Source: JBFEYJ01 sp041563315 | GTDB taxonomy: Bacteria; Pseudomonadota; Gammaproteobacteria; Thiohalomonadales; Thiohalomonadaceae | NCBI GenBank assembly: GCA_041563315.1 | Contig: JBFFNE010000006.1 | Location: forward strand, 1 to 63,915 | Direction: 5' to 3' | DNA: 63,915 nt | Part shown: positions 42,375 through 50,370 of the stretch, piece by piece | How the letters are laid out: each line of letters opens with the position of its first letter | Position numbering within the stretch: the first letter of the stretch is position 1 | Translations under genes and position numbers: made by a program | Notes under the pieces: generated by a model | The model's input: the letters and a program-made list of their open reading frames with translations, nothing else | Database searches by the model: none | Told to the model about the DNA's origin: nothing

Positions 42375-42995
42375 TTAACGCTTGATCACACTCTTCAGTA
42401 TGGGTTTGAGATAGGGCCAGACCGTTTCCAGTAACAGCGGCTGTGCCTGCGCATTGGGATGAAAGTTATCCGGCTGCATCAACGACGGAGCCAGCGCCAC
42501 GCTCTCCATCAGGAACGGTACCAGCGGTACCTGTTGTTCGTCTGCCAGTTCTGTATAGATCTTGTGAAACCTTTCAGTGTATCGCGGGCCGTAGTTGGGC
42601 GGCATCTGCATGCCGATGAGCAGTACTTTTGCCCCGACCCCTTTGGCCTGTTTAATAATGCTGGTAAGGTTGCTCTTCATTGCGCTGAGAGATAGCCCGC
42701 GCAGCCCATCGTTGGCGCCGAGCTCCAGCAGCAGGATAGCGGGCGTGTGCTGCTCCAGGGCGGGTTTGAGGCGTGCCAGCCCGCCGGCGCTGGTGTCGCC
42801 GCTAATGCTGGCGTTGATGACCTGGCAGGGAATGGCCTGCTCCTGCAGCCGCTGCTGCAGCAAATCAACCCACCCCTGCCCGGCCTCCAGGCCGTAACTG
42901 GCGCTCAGGCTGTCGCCGAATACCAGCAGCGTACCGCAGGCGTAGGCCGGTAGCGTAAACCAGAATATGAACAGTGAGACGAGAAGCGTGCGCAT
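42375..42995 (-). CDS. tesA: SGNH arylesterase / acyl-CoA thioesterase I
   Basis: 206 residues with a signal peptide (MRTLLVSLFIFWFTLPAYA), so the mature enzyme is periplasmic. The GDSL block is FGDSLSASYGLEAGQGW (Ser in GDSL). The other SGNH blocks are GD(T)SAGG, ELGANDGLRGL and the C-terminal DNFHPNAQA with catalytic Asp and His. It hydrolyses acyl-CoA, phenyl esters and lysophospholipids. The start codon shares the sequence CATG with the divergent ybbA, as in other proteobacteria where tesA and ybbA are adjacent. Confidence 0.95.
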   Translation of the reverse strand: MRTLLVSLFIFWFTLPAYACGTLLVFGDSLSASYGLEAGQGWVDLLQQRLQEQAIPCQVINASISGDTSAGGLARLKPALEQHTPAILLLELGANDGLRGLSLSAMKSNLTSIIKQAKGVGAKVLLIGMQMPPNYGPRYTERFHKIYTELADEQQVPLVPFLMESVALAPSLMQPDNFHPNAQAQPLLLETVWPYLKPILKSVIKR

Positions 42996-43689
42996 GAGTA
43001 ATCACCCGGAAATAAAGACCATTGTCTCCGCCGAAGGGGTCGGCAAGCAAGTCGCGACCTCGGCAGATAGTCTGACCATTCTGGAGGGGATCAGTTTTGA
43101 TATCCAGGCCGGTGAAAGTGTCGCCGTGGTCGGGATTTCCGGTTCAGGTAAGTCGACGCTGCTGGGACTGTTGGCAGGGCTGGATCTGCCAACAACCGGG
43201 CGAATCCACTTGGCGGGCGAATGCCTCAATGATCTGGATGAGGATGGTCGGGCCCGTTTGCGTGGCGCCAAGGTCGGCTTCGTCTTCCAGTCCTTCCAGC
43301 TACTGCCCAGCCTGACGGCGCTAGAGAATGTGATGTTGCCGCTGGAGCTGGCCGGGGTGGGGGGCGCCGAGGAACAGGCGAGGCAACTGCTGGAGCGGGT
43401 GGGCCTGCAGACACGTCTCACTCACTACCCGAAACAGCTCTCCGGCGGGGAGCAGCAGCGGGTGGCTATCGCCCGCGCCTTTGCAATCTCCCCGGCGGTG
43501 CTGTTTGCCGACGAGCCGACCGGTAACCTTGATGCGCTTACCGGCAGTCGCATCAACGAGTTGCTGTTTGAACTTAATGCCGAGCAGGGGACCACCCTGA
43601 TCCTGGTGACTCATGATGAGAAGCTGGCCGAGCGTTGCCAACGTCGCATCCGCCTCGATGGCGGCCGGGTGGCAGCAGATGAGTCCTGA
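42994..43689 (+). CDS. ybbA: ABC transporter ATP-binding protein YbbA
   Basis: 231 residues. Walker A is GISGSGKST (about 47-55), the signature is LSGGEQQRVAIARAF (about 148-162) and Walker B VLFADEP (about 169). It belongs to the MacB/LolD-like family and acts with YbbP. The start is at 42994; an in-frame ATG at 42967 lies within tesA and is less likely. It overlaps ybbP by 11 bases. The divergent start with tesA is discussed in the findings. Confidence 0.92.
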   Translation: MSNHPEIKTIVSAEGVGKQVATSADSLTILEGISFDIQAGESVAVVGISGSGKSTLLGLLAGLDLPTTGRIHLAGECLNDLDEDGRARLRGAKVGFVFQSFQLLPSLTALENVMLPLELAGVGGAEEQARQLLERVGLQTRLTHYPKQLSGGEQQRVAIARAFAISPAVLFADEPTGNLDALTGSRINELLFELNAEQGTTLILVTHDEKLAERCQRRIRLDGGRVAADES

Positions 43690-46180
43690 CATCAACCGGC
43701 TCCGTCTGGCAGGACGCTTGTTGCTGCGCGACTGGCGGGCAGGGGAGCTGCGGATCCTGTTATTGGCGTTGATCATCGCCGTGACCGCCACCACGGCGAT
43801 CAGTTTCTTTACCGATCGGCTGCAACGGGCCATGTTGAGCCAGTCCTCGGAGCTGCTGGGCGGAGACCTGCTGTTGCAAAGCCCCCGGCAGGTCGATCCC
43901 TCCTGGCTCAAAGAGGCAGAAAACGGTGGGCTCGAGTGGGTTGAAACGCTTGAATTTCCCAGCGTGGTGGTCAGCGGCGAGCACCTGCAATTGGTCGGGG
44001 CCAAGGCGGTGCAGGACGGTTACCCTCTGCGCGGCGTGCTGCGTATCGCAGACAGGCCGTTTGGGGAAGAATCCCCTGTAGATGACATACCCGACGAAGG
44101 CCGGGTGTGGGTTGAGGCGCGCCTGCTGCCGCTGCTGGAGATAGACATTGGCGATACCCTGGAGCTTGGCAGCCTCACCCTTAGCGTGGAACGTGTGCTC
44201 ACTTTTGAGCCCGGTGGCGGGGGAAACCTGGCCAGTCTGGCACCAAGAGTACTGATCAATTATGCCGATGTGTCACGTGCAGATATCCTTCGCCCCGGCA
44301 GTCGCGTCACCTGGCAATACGCCTTTGCCGGTCCCGAACTGGCGGTGGAGCGCTATAAAAAGTGGCTCGGGCCGCAACTGGCGCCGAGCCACCGCTTGCA
44401 GGATGTGCGTGAGGGACGTCCGACGGTCGGTGCGGCGCTGGATCGGGCAGAGCAGTACCTGAGCCTGGCCAGTCTGGTCGCGGTGTTGCTGGCGGGGGTG
44501 GCGATTGCCATGGGGGCGCGGCGCTACTCCGAGCGCCACTTCGATGTCACGGCAGTGCTTCGCTGTCTCGGCGCCGGTCAGCGAGATATCCTCGCCCTGT
44601 TCTTGCCGCAGCTGCTGTGGCTTGGACTGGTTGGCGGGGTCATCGGCGTGGTCTTGGGATATCTGGTGCAGTTTGGCCTGTTTTATCTGCTTCGCGAGTT
44701 GTTACCCACTACGCTGCCGGCCCCGGGTTTGATGCCGATGCTAATGGGTTTTCTTACCGGGATCACGGTGCTCGCCGGTTTTGCCCTCCCGCCGGTACTG
44801 CGCCTGCGGGAGGTACCGGCACTGCGAGTGCTGCGTCGCGAGTTGGCGCCGATGCCGGTGCGCGGTTGGCTCGTTTATGGGGTGGCGATTGCCGCCATGG
44901 CGTTTCTCATGTGGCGCTATACTGGCAGCGCCTCGTTGACGCTAAGCGTGTTAGGAGGGGCCGCCGCTGCACTGCTGCTTCTCGGGGGGCTCGCACTGGT
45001 ACTTTTGCGGGTAACCCGTGCACTGCATAGTGGGGTGGGCGTGGCGTGGCGTTACGGCCTAAATAATCTGTGGCGACGTCCCATGCTGAGCATCAGCCAG
45101 ATCCTTGGCTTCGGCCTGACTCTGATGGCCATGGCGCTGATTGGCTTGGTGCGCGGCGATTTACTTTCGACCTGGCAGACACAGCTCCCCGAAGATGCAC
45201 CGAACCATTTTGTGGTGAATGTACTGCCTGATGAAGTCGAGGCGTTCCGGAGCTTTATGCAGGCGCGCGGCCTCGACAGCGCGGAACTCTATCCGCTGGT
45301 CCGTGGCCGCCTGGCCAACATCAATGGCGAGCGCCTTAGTGAAAGGCTTAGTCCCGATGATGAGCGTGCCGGGGCCGTCCACCGCGAGCTCAACCTGACC
45401 TGGAGCGATAGCCTGCCCGACGACAACAACATTATTGCCGGCAGCTGGTGGCAGCCCGGTGAGGAGGGAGAGGCGCTGGTGTCTGTGGAAGCAGGGTTGG
45501 CCGAGCGGCTGGGGGTGGAGCTTGGTGATGAGCTCACCTTTACCTTTGGTAGCGGGGAGATTTCGGCCAAGGTGGTGAGCCTGCGCACTGTGCAATGGGA
45601 CTCCTTTCGCCCTAATTTTTTTATGATCTTCTCGCCGGGCGTGCTCGATCCTTTCCCCGCCACCTACATGACCAGCTTTTATTTGCCGATGCAGGAGAAG
45701 GGGGAGTTGGCACAGATGATCCGCGAATTTCCCGCGGTCACGGTGATCGATCTGGATCGGATCATGGAGCAGGTTCGGCGCATTCTGACACAGGTGACCC
45801 TGGCGGTGGAGTACGTGCTGGTGTTTGTGTTGTTGGCTGGTTTTGCGGTGCTCTATGCCGCACTTCAGGCCAGCCTCGACGAGCGGCTCTATGAGGGGGC
45901 CTTGTTGCGTACCCTCGGCGCCAGCCGCCGCCAGTTACGTGCCGGGCACTTGGCCGAATATGCCCTTCTCGGTGCACTTGCCGGACTACTCGCCGCCGGC
46001 GGGGCTGAACTTATCGCCTTTATTCTCTATAAGCAGGTGTTCCAGCTGCCCTACAGCATCAAGTGGCTGCTCTGGGCGCTGCTGCCGCTGCTCGGCGCCC
46101 TGCTCATCGGCGCCGCCGGTTACTGGGGAACGCGGCGTGTCGTGCAGCGCAGCCCGCTGGTGGTGTTGAATAATTTGTGA
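43679..46180 (+). CDS. ybbP: FtsX-type ABC transporter permease YbbP
   Basis: 833 residues. The N-terminal span (ILLLALIIAVTATTAISFF) is followed by a large periplasmic domain and FtsX/MacB-type spans grouped in two blocks (about 260-470 and about 700-830). The transmembrane motif GASRRQLRAGHLAEYALLGA is the classical FtsX coupling-loop site for the ATPase. Length and layout agree with YbbP. It is thought to export lipids or lipoproteins with YbbA, and tesA lies alongside. The start at 43679 lies inside the ybbA end. Confidence 0.92.
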   Translation: MSPDINRLRLAGRLLLRDWRAGELRILLLALIIAVTATTAISFFTDRLQRAMLSQSSELLGGDLLLQSPRQVDPSWLKEAENGGLEWVETLEFPSVVVSGEHLQLVGAKAVQDGYPLRGVLRIADRPFGEESPVDDIPDEGRVWVEARLLPLLEIDIGDTLELGSLTLSVERVLTFEPGGGGNLASLAPRVLINYADVSRADILRPGSRVTWQYAFAGPELAVERYKKWLGPQLAPSHRLQDVREGRPTVGAALDRAEQYLSLASLVAVLLAGVAIAMGARRYSERHFDVTAVLRCLGAGQRDILALFLPQLLWLGLVGGVIGVVLGYLVQFGLFYLLRELLPTTLPAPGLMPMLMGFLTGITVLAGFALPPVLRLREVPALRVLRRELAPMPVRGWLVYGVAIAAMAFLMWRYTGSASLTLSVLGGAAAALLLLGGLALVLLRVTRALHSGVGVAWRYGLNNLWRRPMLSISQILGFGLTLMAMALIGLVRGDLLSTWQTQLPEDAPNHFVVNVLPDEVEAFRSFMQARGLDSAELYPLVRGRLANINGERLSERLSPDDERAGAVHRELNLTWSDSLPDDNNIIAGSWWQPGEEGEALVSVEAGLAERLGVELGDELTFTFGSGEISAKVVSLRTVQWDSFRPNFFMIFSPGVLDPFPATYMTSFYLPMQEKGELAQMIREFPAVTVIDLDRIMEQVRRILTQVTLAVEYVLVFVLLAGFAVLYAALQASLDERLYEGALLRTLGASRRQLRAGHLAEYALLGALAGLLAAGGAELIAFILYKQVFQLPYSIKWLLWALLPLLGALLIGAAGYWGTRRVVQRSPLVVLNNL

Positions 46181-46209
46181 GGTGTGAGTCGTTGCGGGTT
46201 TTCTCTCAC

Positions 46210-46234
46210 GGCCAGGCCAGGCCAGGCCAGGTCA
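46210..46234. repeat. pentanucleotide tandem repeat (GGCCA, four copies plus a variant)
   Basis: Four perfect GGCCA units are followed by GGTCA in the 148-base gap between ybbP and the histidine kinase gene. Such a short tract could vary in copy number. Confidence 0.8.
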
Positions 46235-46328
46235 GGTGAACGAACGGAGGTGCCTCAGGCCTGTCGCTCAAGATGCTGCTCTCGAACAGAAAGATCTGGA
46301 GCTTATCCGGTCTGCGAACTTTGAACCT

Positions 46329-47966
46329 TCACTCCGCCATCGGCAGAGTAAAGGTGAAGGTTGCTCCCTGACCGGGAGTTGACGTGGCCCATAACCGTCC
46401 CTCATGCGCCTCGATGATCGAGCGGGAAATGGACAGCCCCATACCCATTCCCTTGTCGCCTTTGGTGGTAAAGAAAGATTCGAAGATGTGCTTGAGGGTT
46501 TCGGGATCCATGCCCGGGCCGTTATCGGTAATCACGGTACGGACCTCGCCTGTGTCTGTTAGAGCCGTCTGAATGGTCACATGTTTGGGTGTGCACACGT
46601 TCGCTTGCAGTGACTCAATAGCATTTTGGATGATGTTAAGTAACACCTGTCCTAGCTGTGTGGCATCCCCCTTCACTTGTGGCAGTCCGGGCTCCAGTTC
46701 AAGCCGCAGTTTCACACCTCTATTTCCGGCTGCCGCACTGAGAAAATCACTTATATCGATGATCAGTTCGTTCAGCGCCACGGGGATGCTATGCGGTTCT
46801 CTTTTGCACGCAAATTCACGAGTACGGCGAATGATTTCAGCTGCCCGCTGGGACTGGGTCTGGATCTCAACTAACTGTTTATGCAACTCATTGACCTGGA
46901 TATTGGTGGACGACAGCATCTCTTGGCTGTTGGCCGCGTACAGACTGATGGCGGTTAACGGTTGTTTGAGTTCGTGGGCGATACTGGTGGCCATTTCCCC
47001 CATGGTATTGACGCGCACCAGGTGGGCGAGGTCAGACTGATGCTTTCTCGCACCGGCTTCCGCACTGTGGCGACGTTTCTCTTCGCGGTTAAGGCTGATG
47101 GCAATGTGAACGATGAAGACTGTGATGAGCAGTGTGGTCATCACTTCATGCATCGCCAGACCAAAATAGGGGGTAATCAAGCCGATCCGCTGTCCGGCCA
47201 GTGTCAGCCATCCAATCATCAGTGGAGCGACAACGACGATAGGAAGCAAGCGTCGCATAATGATCCCCCCAGCGGCATCGCTGGTGATGAGGCGCATGAT
47301 ACCCTCATGTGGGCGTGTGAAGAGAATGCCATTGGTCAGCAAAGCCAGGCCTAATGCGGTTGGCAGTGACATGCTGGTCATGGCGGCGTAGCTGTAAAAC
47401 GCCGTCAAGCTGTAAATGTGGCCGAACAGAATCACACTGACCATGGTCAGCGTGATCACGGCAAGCCATTGAATGAGGGGAAGCAATCCATTCCTGGTCA
47501 GACTGAGCAAGAACAGTGCTAGCCCGCTCATGGTGAACAAGATATGGCAATGGGAGGTCTCGCCCATGGCGTTGGTCTTTTGATTCACTAGGGGCAACAA
47601 CCAGTCAGGAGCGTTTGGGAGGAGGGATAGGGAAGACGCTGTGAGGCCCATTACAGAGGGCATAAGGCAAAGTAGTGCCAACAGTTGTCCGGTGCGCCGG
47701 CGAATCGGAGTAATCGTTCTCGGTTGCAGCAACCACAGAGCTATGCCGCAAAGAAGGAGTTCGAAGGTCAAGCAAGCCCCCATAGCTGGAAGCCCGGGGA
47801 GGAATCTTAGGAGGGGGGGGATCTCAAGAAGCCTGCCGAGAAGCACGGCAGTGATGATGAGCATTATGCCAAGGACAGCAAGCTGTGGTATCCATTCGAG
47901 CGGAATAGCGTAAAAGCGATTGACTTGCCTGCGGCGTTCATCCCATGAAGGATCCTCATTGCGCAT
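46329..47966 (-). CDS. orphan membrane sensor histidine kinase
   Basis: 545 residues. Eight or more hydrophobic segments fill about residues 20-300. They are followed by the HisKA domain with SIAHELKQPLTAI (phospho-acceptor His near 330) and the ATP-binding domain with NIIQNAIESL, ITDNGPGMDPETL, SFFTTKGDKGMGMGLSIS (N, G1 and G2 boxes). The start at 47966 has GGGAGAGG upstream. No response regulator gene is adjacent, so the partner lies elsewhere. The membrane sensor is not recognised. Confidence 0.85.
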   Translation of the reverse strand: MRNEDPSWDERRRQVNRFYAIPLEWIPQLAVLGIMLIITAVLLGRLLEIPPLLRFLPGLPAMGACLTFELLLCGIALWLLQPRTITPIRRRTGQLLALLCLMPSVMGLTASSLSLLPNAPDWLLPLVNQKTNAMGETSHCHILFTMSGLALFLLSLTRNGLLPLIQWLAVITLTMVSVILFGHIYSLTAFYSYAAMTSMSLPTALGLALLTNGILFTRPHEGIMRLITSDAAGGIIMRRLLPIVVVAPLMIGWLTLAGQRIGLITPYFGLAMHEVMTTLLITVFIVHIAISLNREEKRRHSAEAGARKHQSDLAHLVRVNTMGEMATSIAHELKQPLTAISLYAANSQEMLSSTNIQVNELHKQLVEIQTQSQRAAEIIRRTREFACKREPHSIPVALNELIIDISDFLSAAAGNRGVKLRLELEPGLPQVKGDATQLGQVLLNIIQNAIESLQANVCTPKHVTIQTALTDTGEVRTVITDNGPGMDPETLKHIFESFFTTKGDKGMGMGLSISRSIIEAHEGRLWATSTPGQGATFTFTLPMAE

Positions 47967-48213
47967 TGCCTCTCCCTTCCCTCCTGCCATGCCAAGGATA
48001 TAGGCGTCACTGGCAGAACTGTTATTGTTATGTTGTTATTTTCTGATAACGTTCTTCTGCCACTAGTGATAGTTCTAATGATCTTTCTTGTCAATCCACC
48101 GAATTGTTCACGGTTTGAATGATGGGCTGTGTGAATCGTGGAATTAAAAGGTGCAAAGGCTGCGCAGGAGTGCGATGGGACTGAGTTACACCAGGGGGAA
48201 ATTCAGAAACGAA

Positions 48214-48236
48214 AAGGTCCGCGTGAAGTGGGCCTT
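48214..48236 (-). terminator. probable terminator of tRNA-Asp
   Basis: On the minus strand AAGGCCC and GGACCTT enclose a 9-base loop with one mismatch, followed by TTCGTTT. It lies 11 bases past the tRNA 3' end. Confidence 0.5.
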
Positions 48237-48246
48237 GGAGAAATAG

Positions 48247-48323
48247 TGGCGGAGCGGACGGGACTCGAACCCGCGACCCCCGGCGTGACAGGCCGGTATT
48301 CTAACCAACTGAACTACCGCTCC
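48247..48323 (-). tRNA. tRNA-Asp (GTC)
   Basis: 77 bases including an encoded CCA. The acceptor stem is GGAGCGG with CCGCTCC, the D arm TAGTTCAGTTGG, the anticodon loop CTGTCAC (anticodon GTC), and the T arm GCGGGTTCGAGTCCCGT. Apart from the acceptor and anticodon stems it is nearly identical to E. coli tRNA-Asp. It is the only RNA gene I find in the window. Confidence 0.97.
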
Positions 48324-48632
48324 GCAGTTCCCGGCCGTTAGCCAGGAAGCGGGGTATTCTATCGGCTTTTGCAGGGGCGTCAAGGCCTTTCTGTGATAGG
48401 TGAGCTTTCCTGTAGCACACTGAAGGCGATGCCGGTGGTGGCGGGAATATTCGGGGGAGGGAGTGAAGGACCGGGAGCAGAATAAGCGAGACTTGATGTA
48501 TGCTCTTAAAACAGGGCGCAATAAGGCAGGAATTATTACGCCGGCGGGCAGGGTCGGACTCTCGGGATTTGTTGTGACGGAAAAAGGGTGTTTTCATTGT
48601 GACCGGTGTAAATAATTAACCGTGGTGGAACG
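48324..48632. other. 309-bp region upstream of tRNA-Asp and of the terB-like gene
   Basis: It contains the tRNA promoter at 48356-48383 on the minus strand. The remainder is the probable promoter region of the TerB-type gene; no clear plus-strand -35/-10 pair or repeat was found. Confidence 0.45.
48356..48383 (-). promoter_or_regulatory. sigma-70 promoter of tRNA-Asp with GC-rich discriminator
   Basis: TTGACG, 16-base spacer, TAGAAT, then ACCCCGC. The predicted start is about 26 bases upstream of the tRNA. The GC-rich stretch just after the -10 box is the classic discriminator of stringently controlled (ppGpp-sensitive) stable-RNA promoters. Confidence 0.7.
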
Positions 48633-49091
48633 ATGTTAAAAGCGATTAAAGATTTTGTAGAGAGCCGGATAATGGCGCCGGCAGAGAAGGACAGCCCCGA
48701 CGCTGAGCACGCCTTGCGCCTTGCAACGGCGGCGTTGCTGGTGGAAATGAGTCGTCAGGATGAGACCATCCATGAGGCAGAAAGAGTGGCGGTAGCCGAT
48801 GCGCTGCGCAATAAGTTCGACCTCTCCCCTGAGGAGGTCGACGAGCTCTATGCCCTGGCTGAGGCCGAAGTAAAGGAGGCCATCGATTATTATCAGTTCA
48901 CCTCTCTGCTCAAGGGGCATTTCTCCACAGCGCAGAAAGAGAAGGTGGTGGAGTTGTTGTGGCAGGTGGCCGCGGCGGATGGGCATATCGATAAATACGA
49001 GGAACATATGGTGCGGCGTATCGCTGAACTGCTTTATCTTACGCAGACGGAGTATATTCGGGCCAAGCATCGGGCGTTGGGGATGGAGTAG
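48633..49091 (+). CDS. TerB family tellurite-resistance-like protein
   Basis: 152 residues, all helical. The TerB/DjlA-like core is ATAALLVEMSRQDETIHEAE, DLSPEEVDELYALAE and LLWQVAAADGHIDKYEEHMVRRIAELL. The conserved D.......E and AADG.ID..E motifs form a metal-binding pair in this family. The role is unclear: other members occur with tellurite or stress operons, but none is adjacent here. It has no signal peptide. Confidence 0.82.
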   Translation: MLKAIKDFVESRIMAPAEKDSPDAEHALRLATAALLVEMSRQDETIHEAERVAVADALRNKFDLSPEEVDELYALAEAEVKEAIDYYQFTSLLKGHFSTAQKEKVVELLWQVAAADGHIDKYEEHMVRRIAELLYLTQTEYIRAKHRALGME

Positions 49092-49130
49092 GCTGGTTTT
49101 AATTGGATGGCGGAGTGTACCCTTTGTTTG

Positions 49131-49580
49131 TGTCGCTGAAGCGACGGATGGATTAGATGCGGGGGGCTGCCCCGCGCGCAGGTCACTTCTCTTGCGCGGC
49201 CAAGAGAAAGTAACCAAAGAGAAGACCGCCCTCTGCATCCCCTGTGCTTCTCCACTGCGATGCTCGGCGATGCAGAAGGGAACTCGGTCCGTGCCAGCGT
49301 CGGGTTTCTGGGTTGAAACTCAAAGGCACAACGAAGCGGTGTTCCTTCCCGTGGGGCGCAGCCGAGCATCGCAGTCATTTCAGGGGAAGTGAAGGCATGT
49401 TTGAGCGAGGCGGCCTTTTGCCTCGCGAGTTGCCTGAACGGCCTGAAATGACGAGAAGCACAGGGCACCGCATAGCGGCAAGCCTTCGGGAGATGGTTTT
49501 GGGTACTTTTGCCGAAACAAAAGTACCTCGCCCGCGGGGGCGAGACCCCGCATGAGATTCAACCCGTCGCGATAGCGACA
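49131..49580. repeat. MITE-like repeat element, copy C (450 bp)
   Basis: The left end is TGTCGCTGAAGCGACG, a variant of the 16-bp terminal repeat; the right end (CGTCGCGATAGCGACA) is perfect. It shares with copy A the blocks GATGCGGGGGGCTGCCCCGC and GGCCAAGAGAAAGTAACC and the right block GGCGAGACCCCGCATGAGA. The middle adds about 200 bases with further internal complementarity. No transposase frame is present. Confidence 0.8.
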
Positions 49581-49597
49581 CAGCCTACCTTGAGAAC

Positions 49598-50320
49598 CTA
49601 GGAGATTAGCACCACCTCACCCCACCCAAACTCCCCAAACAACCGCTCAAACTCCACCGGCAACGGCGCCCGAATCGTCACTGCCTCACCGCTTAGCGGA
49701 TGACGAAACCGCAGCATCCAGGCATGCAGCAGCAGTCGACCGACTTCGAAATTCTCACGAAACAGACGGTTGTGGCGTCCTTCGCCGTGGGAGGTATCAC
49801 CGACAAGCGGGTGAAAGATATGGTGGAAGTGTTTGCGGATTTGACGTGAGCGCCCGGTCAGTGGTTTTATCTCCACTAATGAGTAGCGGGCAGTGGCGTA
49901 GCGCCCAACGGGGATCGGTAGCTCGACCCTGGCAAGGGTGTGATAGTCGGTCACGGCTTGCTGTGCCGGTTTGTGCGGTTCTTCCTGCAGTGCGTAGTCG
50001 ATGTGGCCCGTATCGTCGGTGTAGCCTCGCACAATGGCCAGGTAGGTCTTTTCGACCTCGCGGTTTTCAAACACGGCACACATGGCGCGGGCGGCTTCGC
50101 TGGAGAGGGCGAACAGGATTACACCGGAGGTAGGTCGGTCGAGACGGTGGATCGTGTAGACGCGCTGGCCAATCTGGTCGCGCAATCTTTGCAGTAGAAA
50201 GACCTCATCTTCTTCGCTAATCCAGCTGCGGTGTACTTGCAGTCCTGCAGGCTTGTCCACAGCAATGTACTGCGTGTCGCGATAGAGGATGGTGAGCGGG
50301 GCTTCGTTCTTTGGGGGCAT
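49598..50320 (-). CDS. truC: tRNA pseudouridine(65) synthase TruC-like
   Basis: 240 residues. The catalytic motif is HRLDRPTSGVILFA (Asp near residue 54). The N-terminus reads LTILYRDTQYIAVDKPAGLQVHRS, as in the RluA/TruC family. The C-terminal GRSRQIRKHFHHIFHPLVGD is also conserved. It isomerises U65 in tRNA-Asp in E. coli, and a tRNA-Asp gene lies 1.3 kb upstream. The ATG at 50320 is preferred; a longer GTG start at 50350 is possible. It is next to repeat copy C. Confidence 0.88.
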   Translation of the reverse strand: MPPKNEAPLTILYRDTQYIAVDKPAGLQVHRSWISEEDEVFLLQRLRDQIGQRVYTIHRLDRPTSGVILFALSSEAARAMCAVFENREVEKTYLAIVRGYTDDTGHIDYALQEEPHKPAQQAVTDYHTLARVELPIPVGRYATARYSLVEIKPLTGRSRQIRKHFHHIFHPLVGDTSHGEGRHNRLFRENFEVGRLLLHAWMLRFRHPLSGEAVTIRAPLPVEFERLFGEFGWGEVVLIS

Positions 50321-50370
50321 GGGACGCGGATGATAGCCAATTAACCCCACGGGGGGGAATCTTTCTTCTT

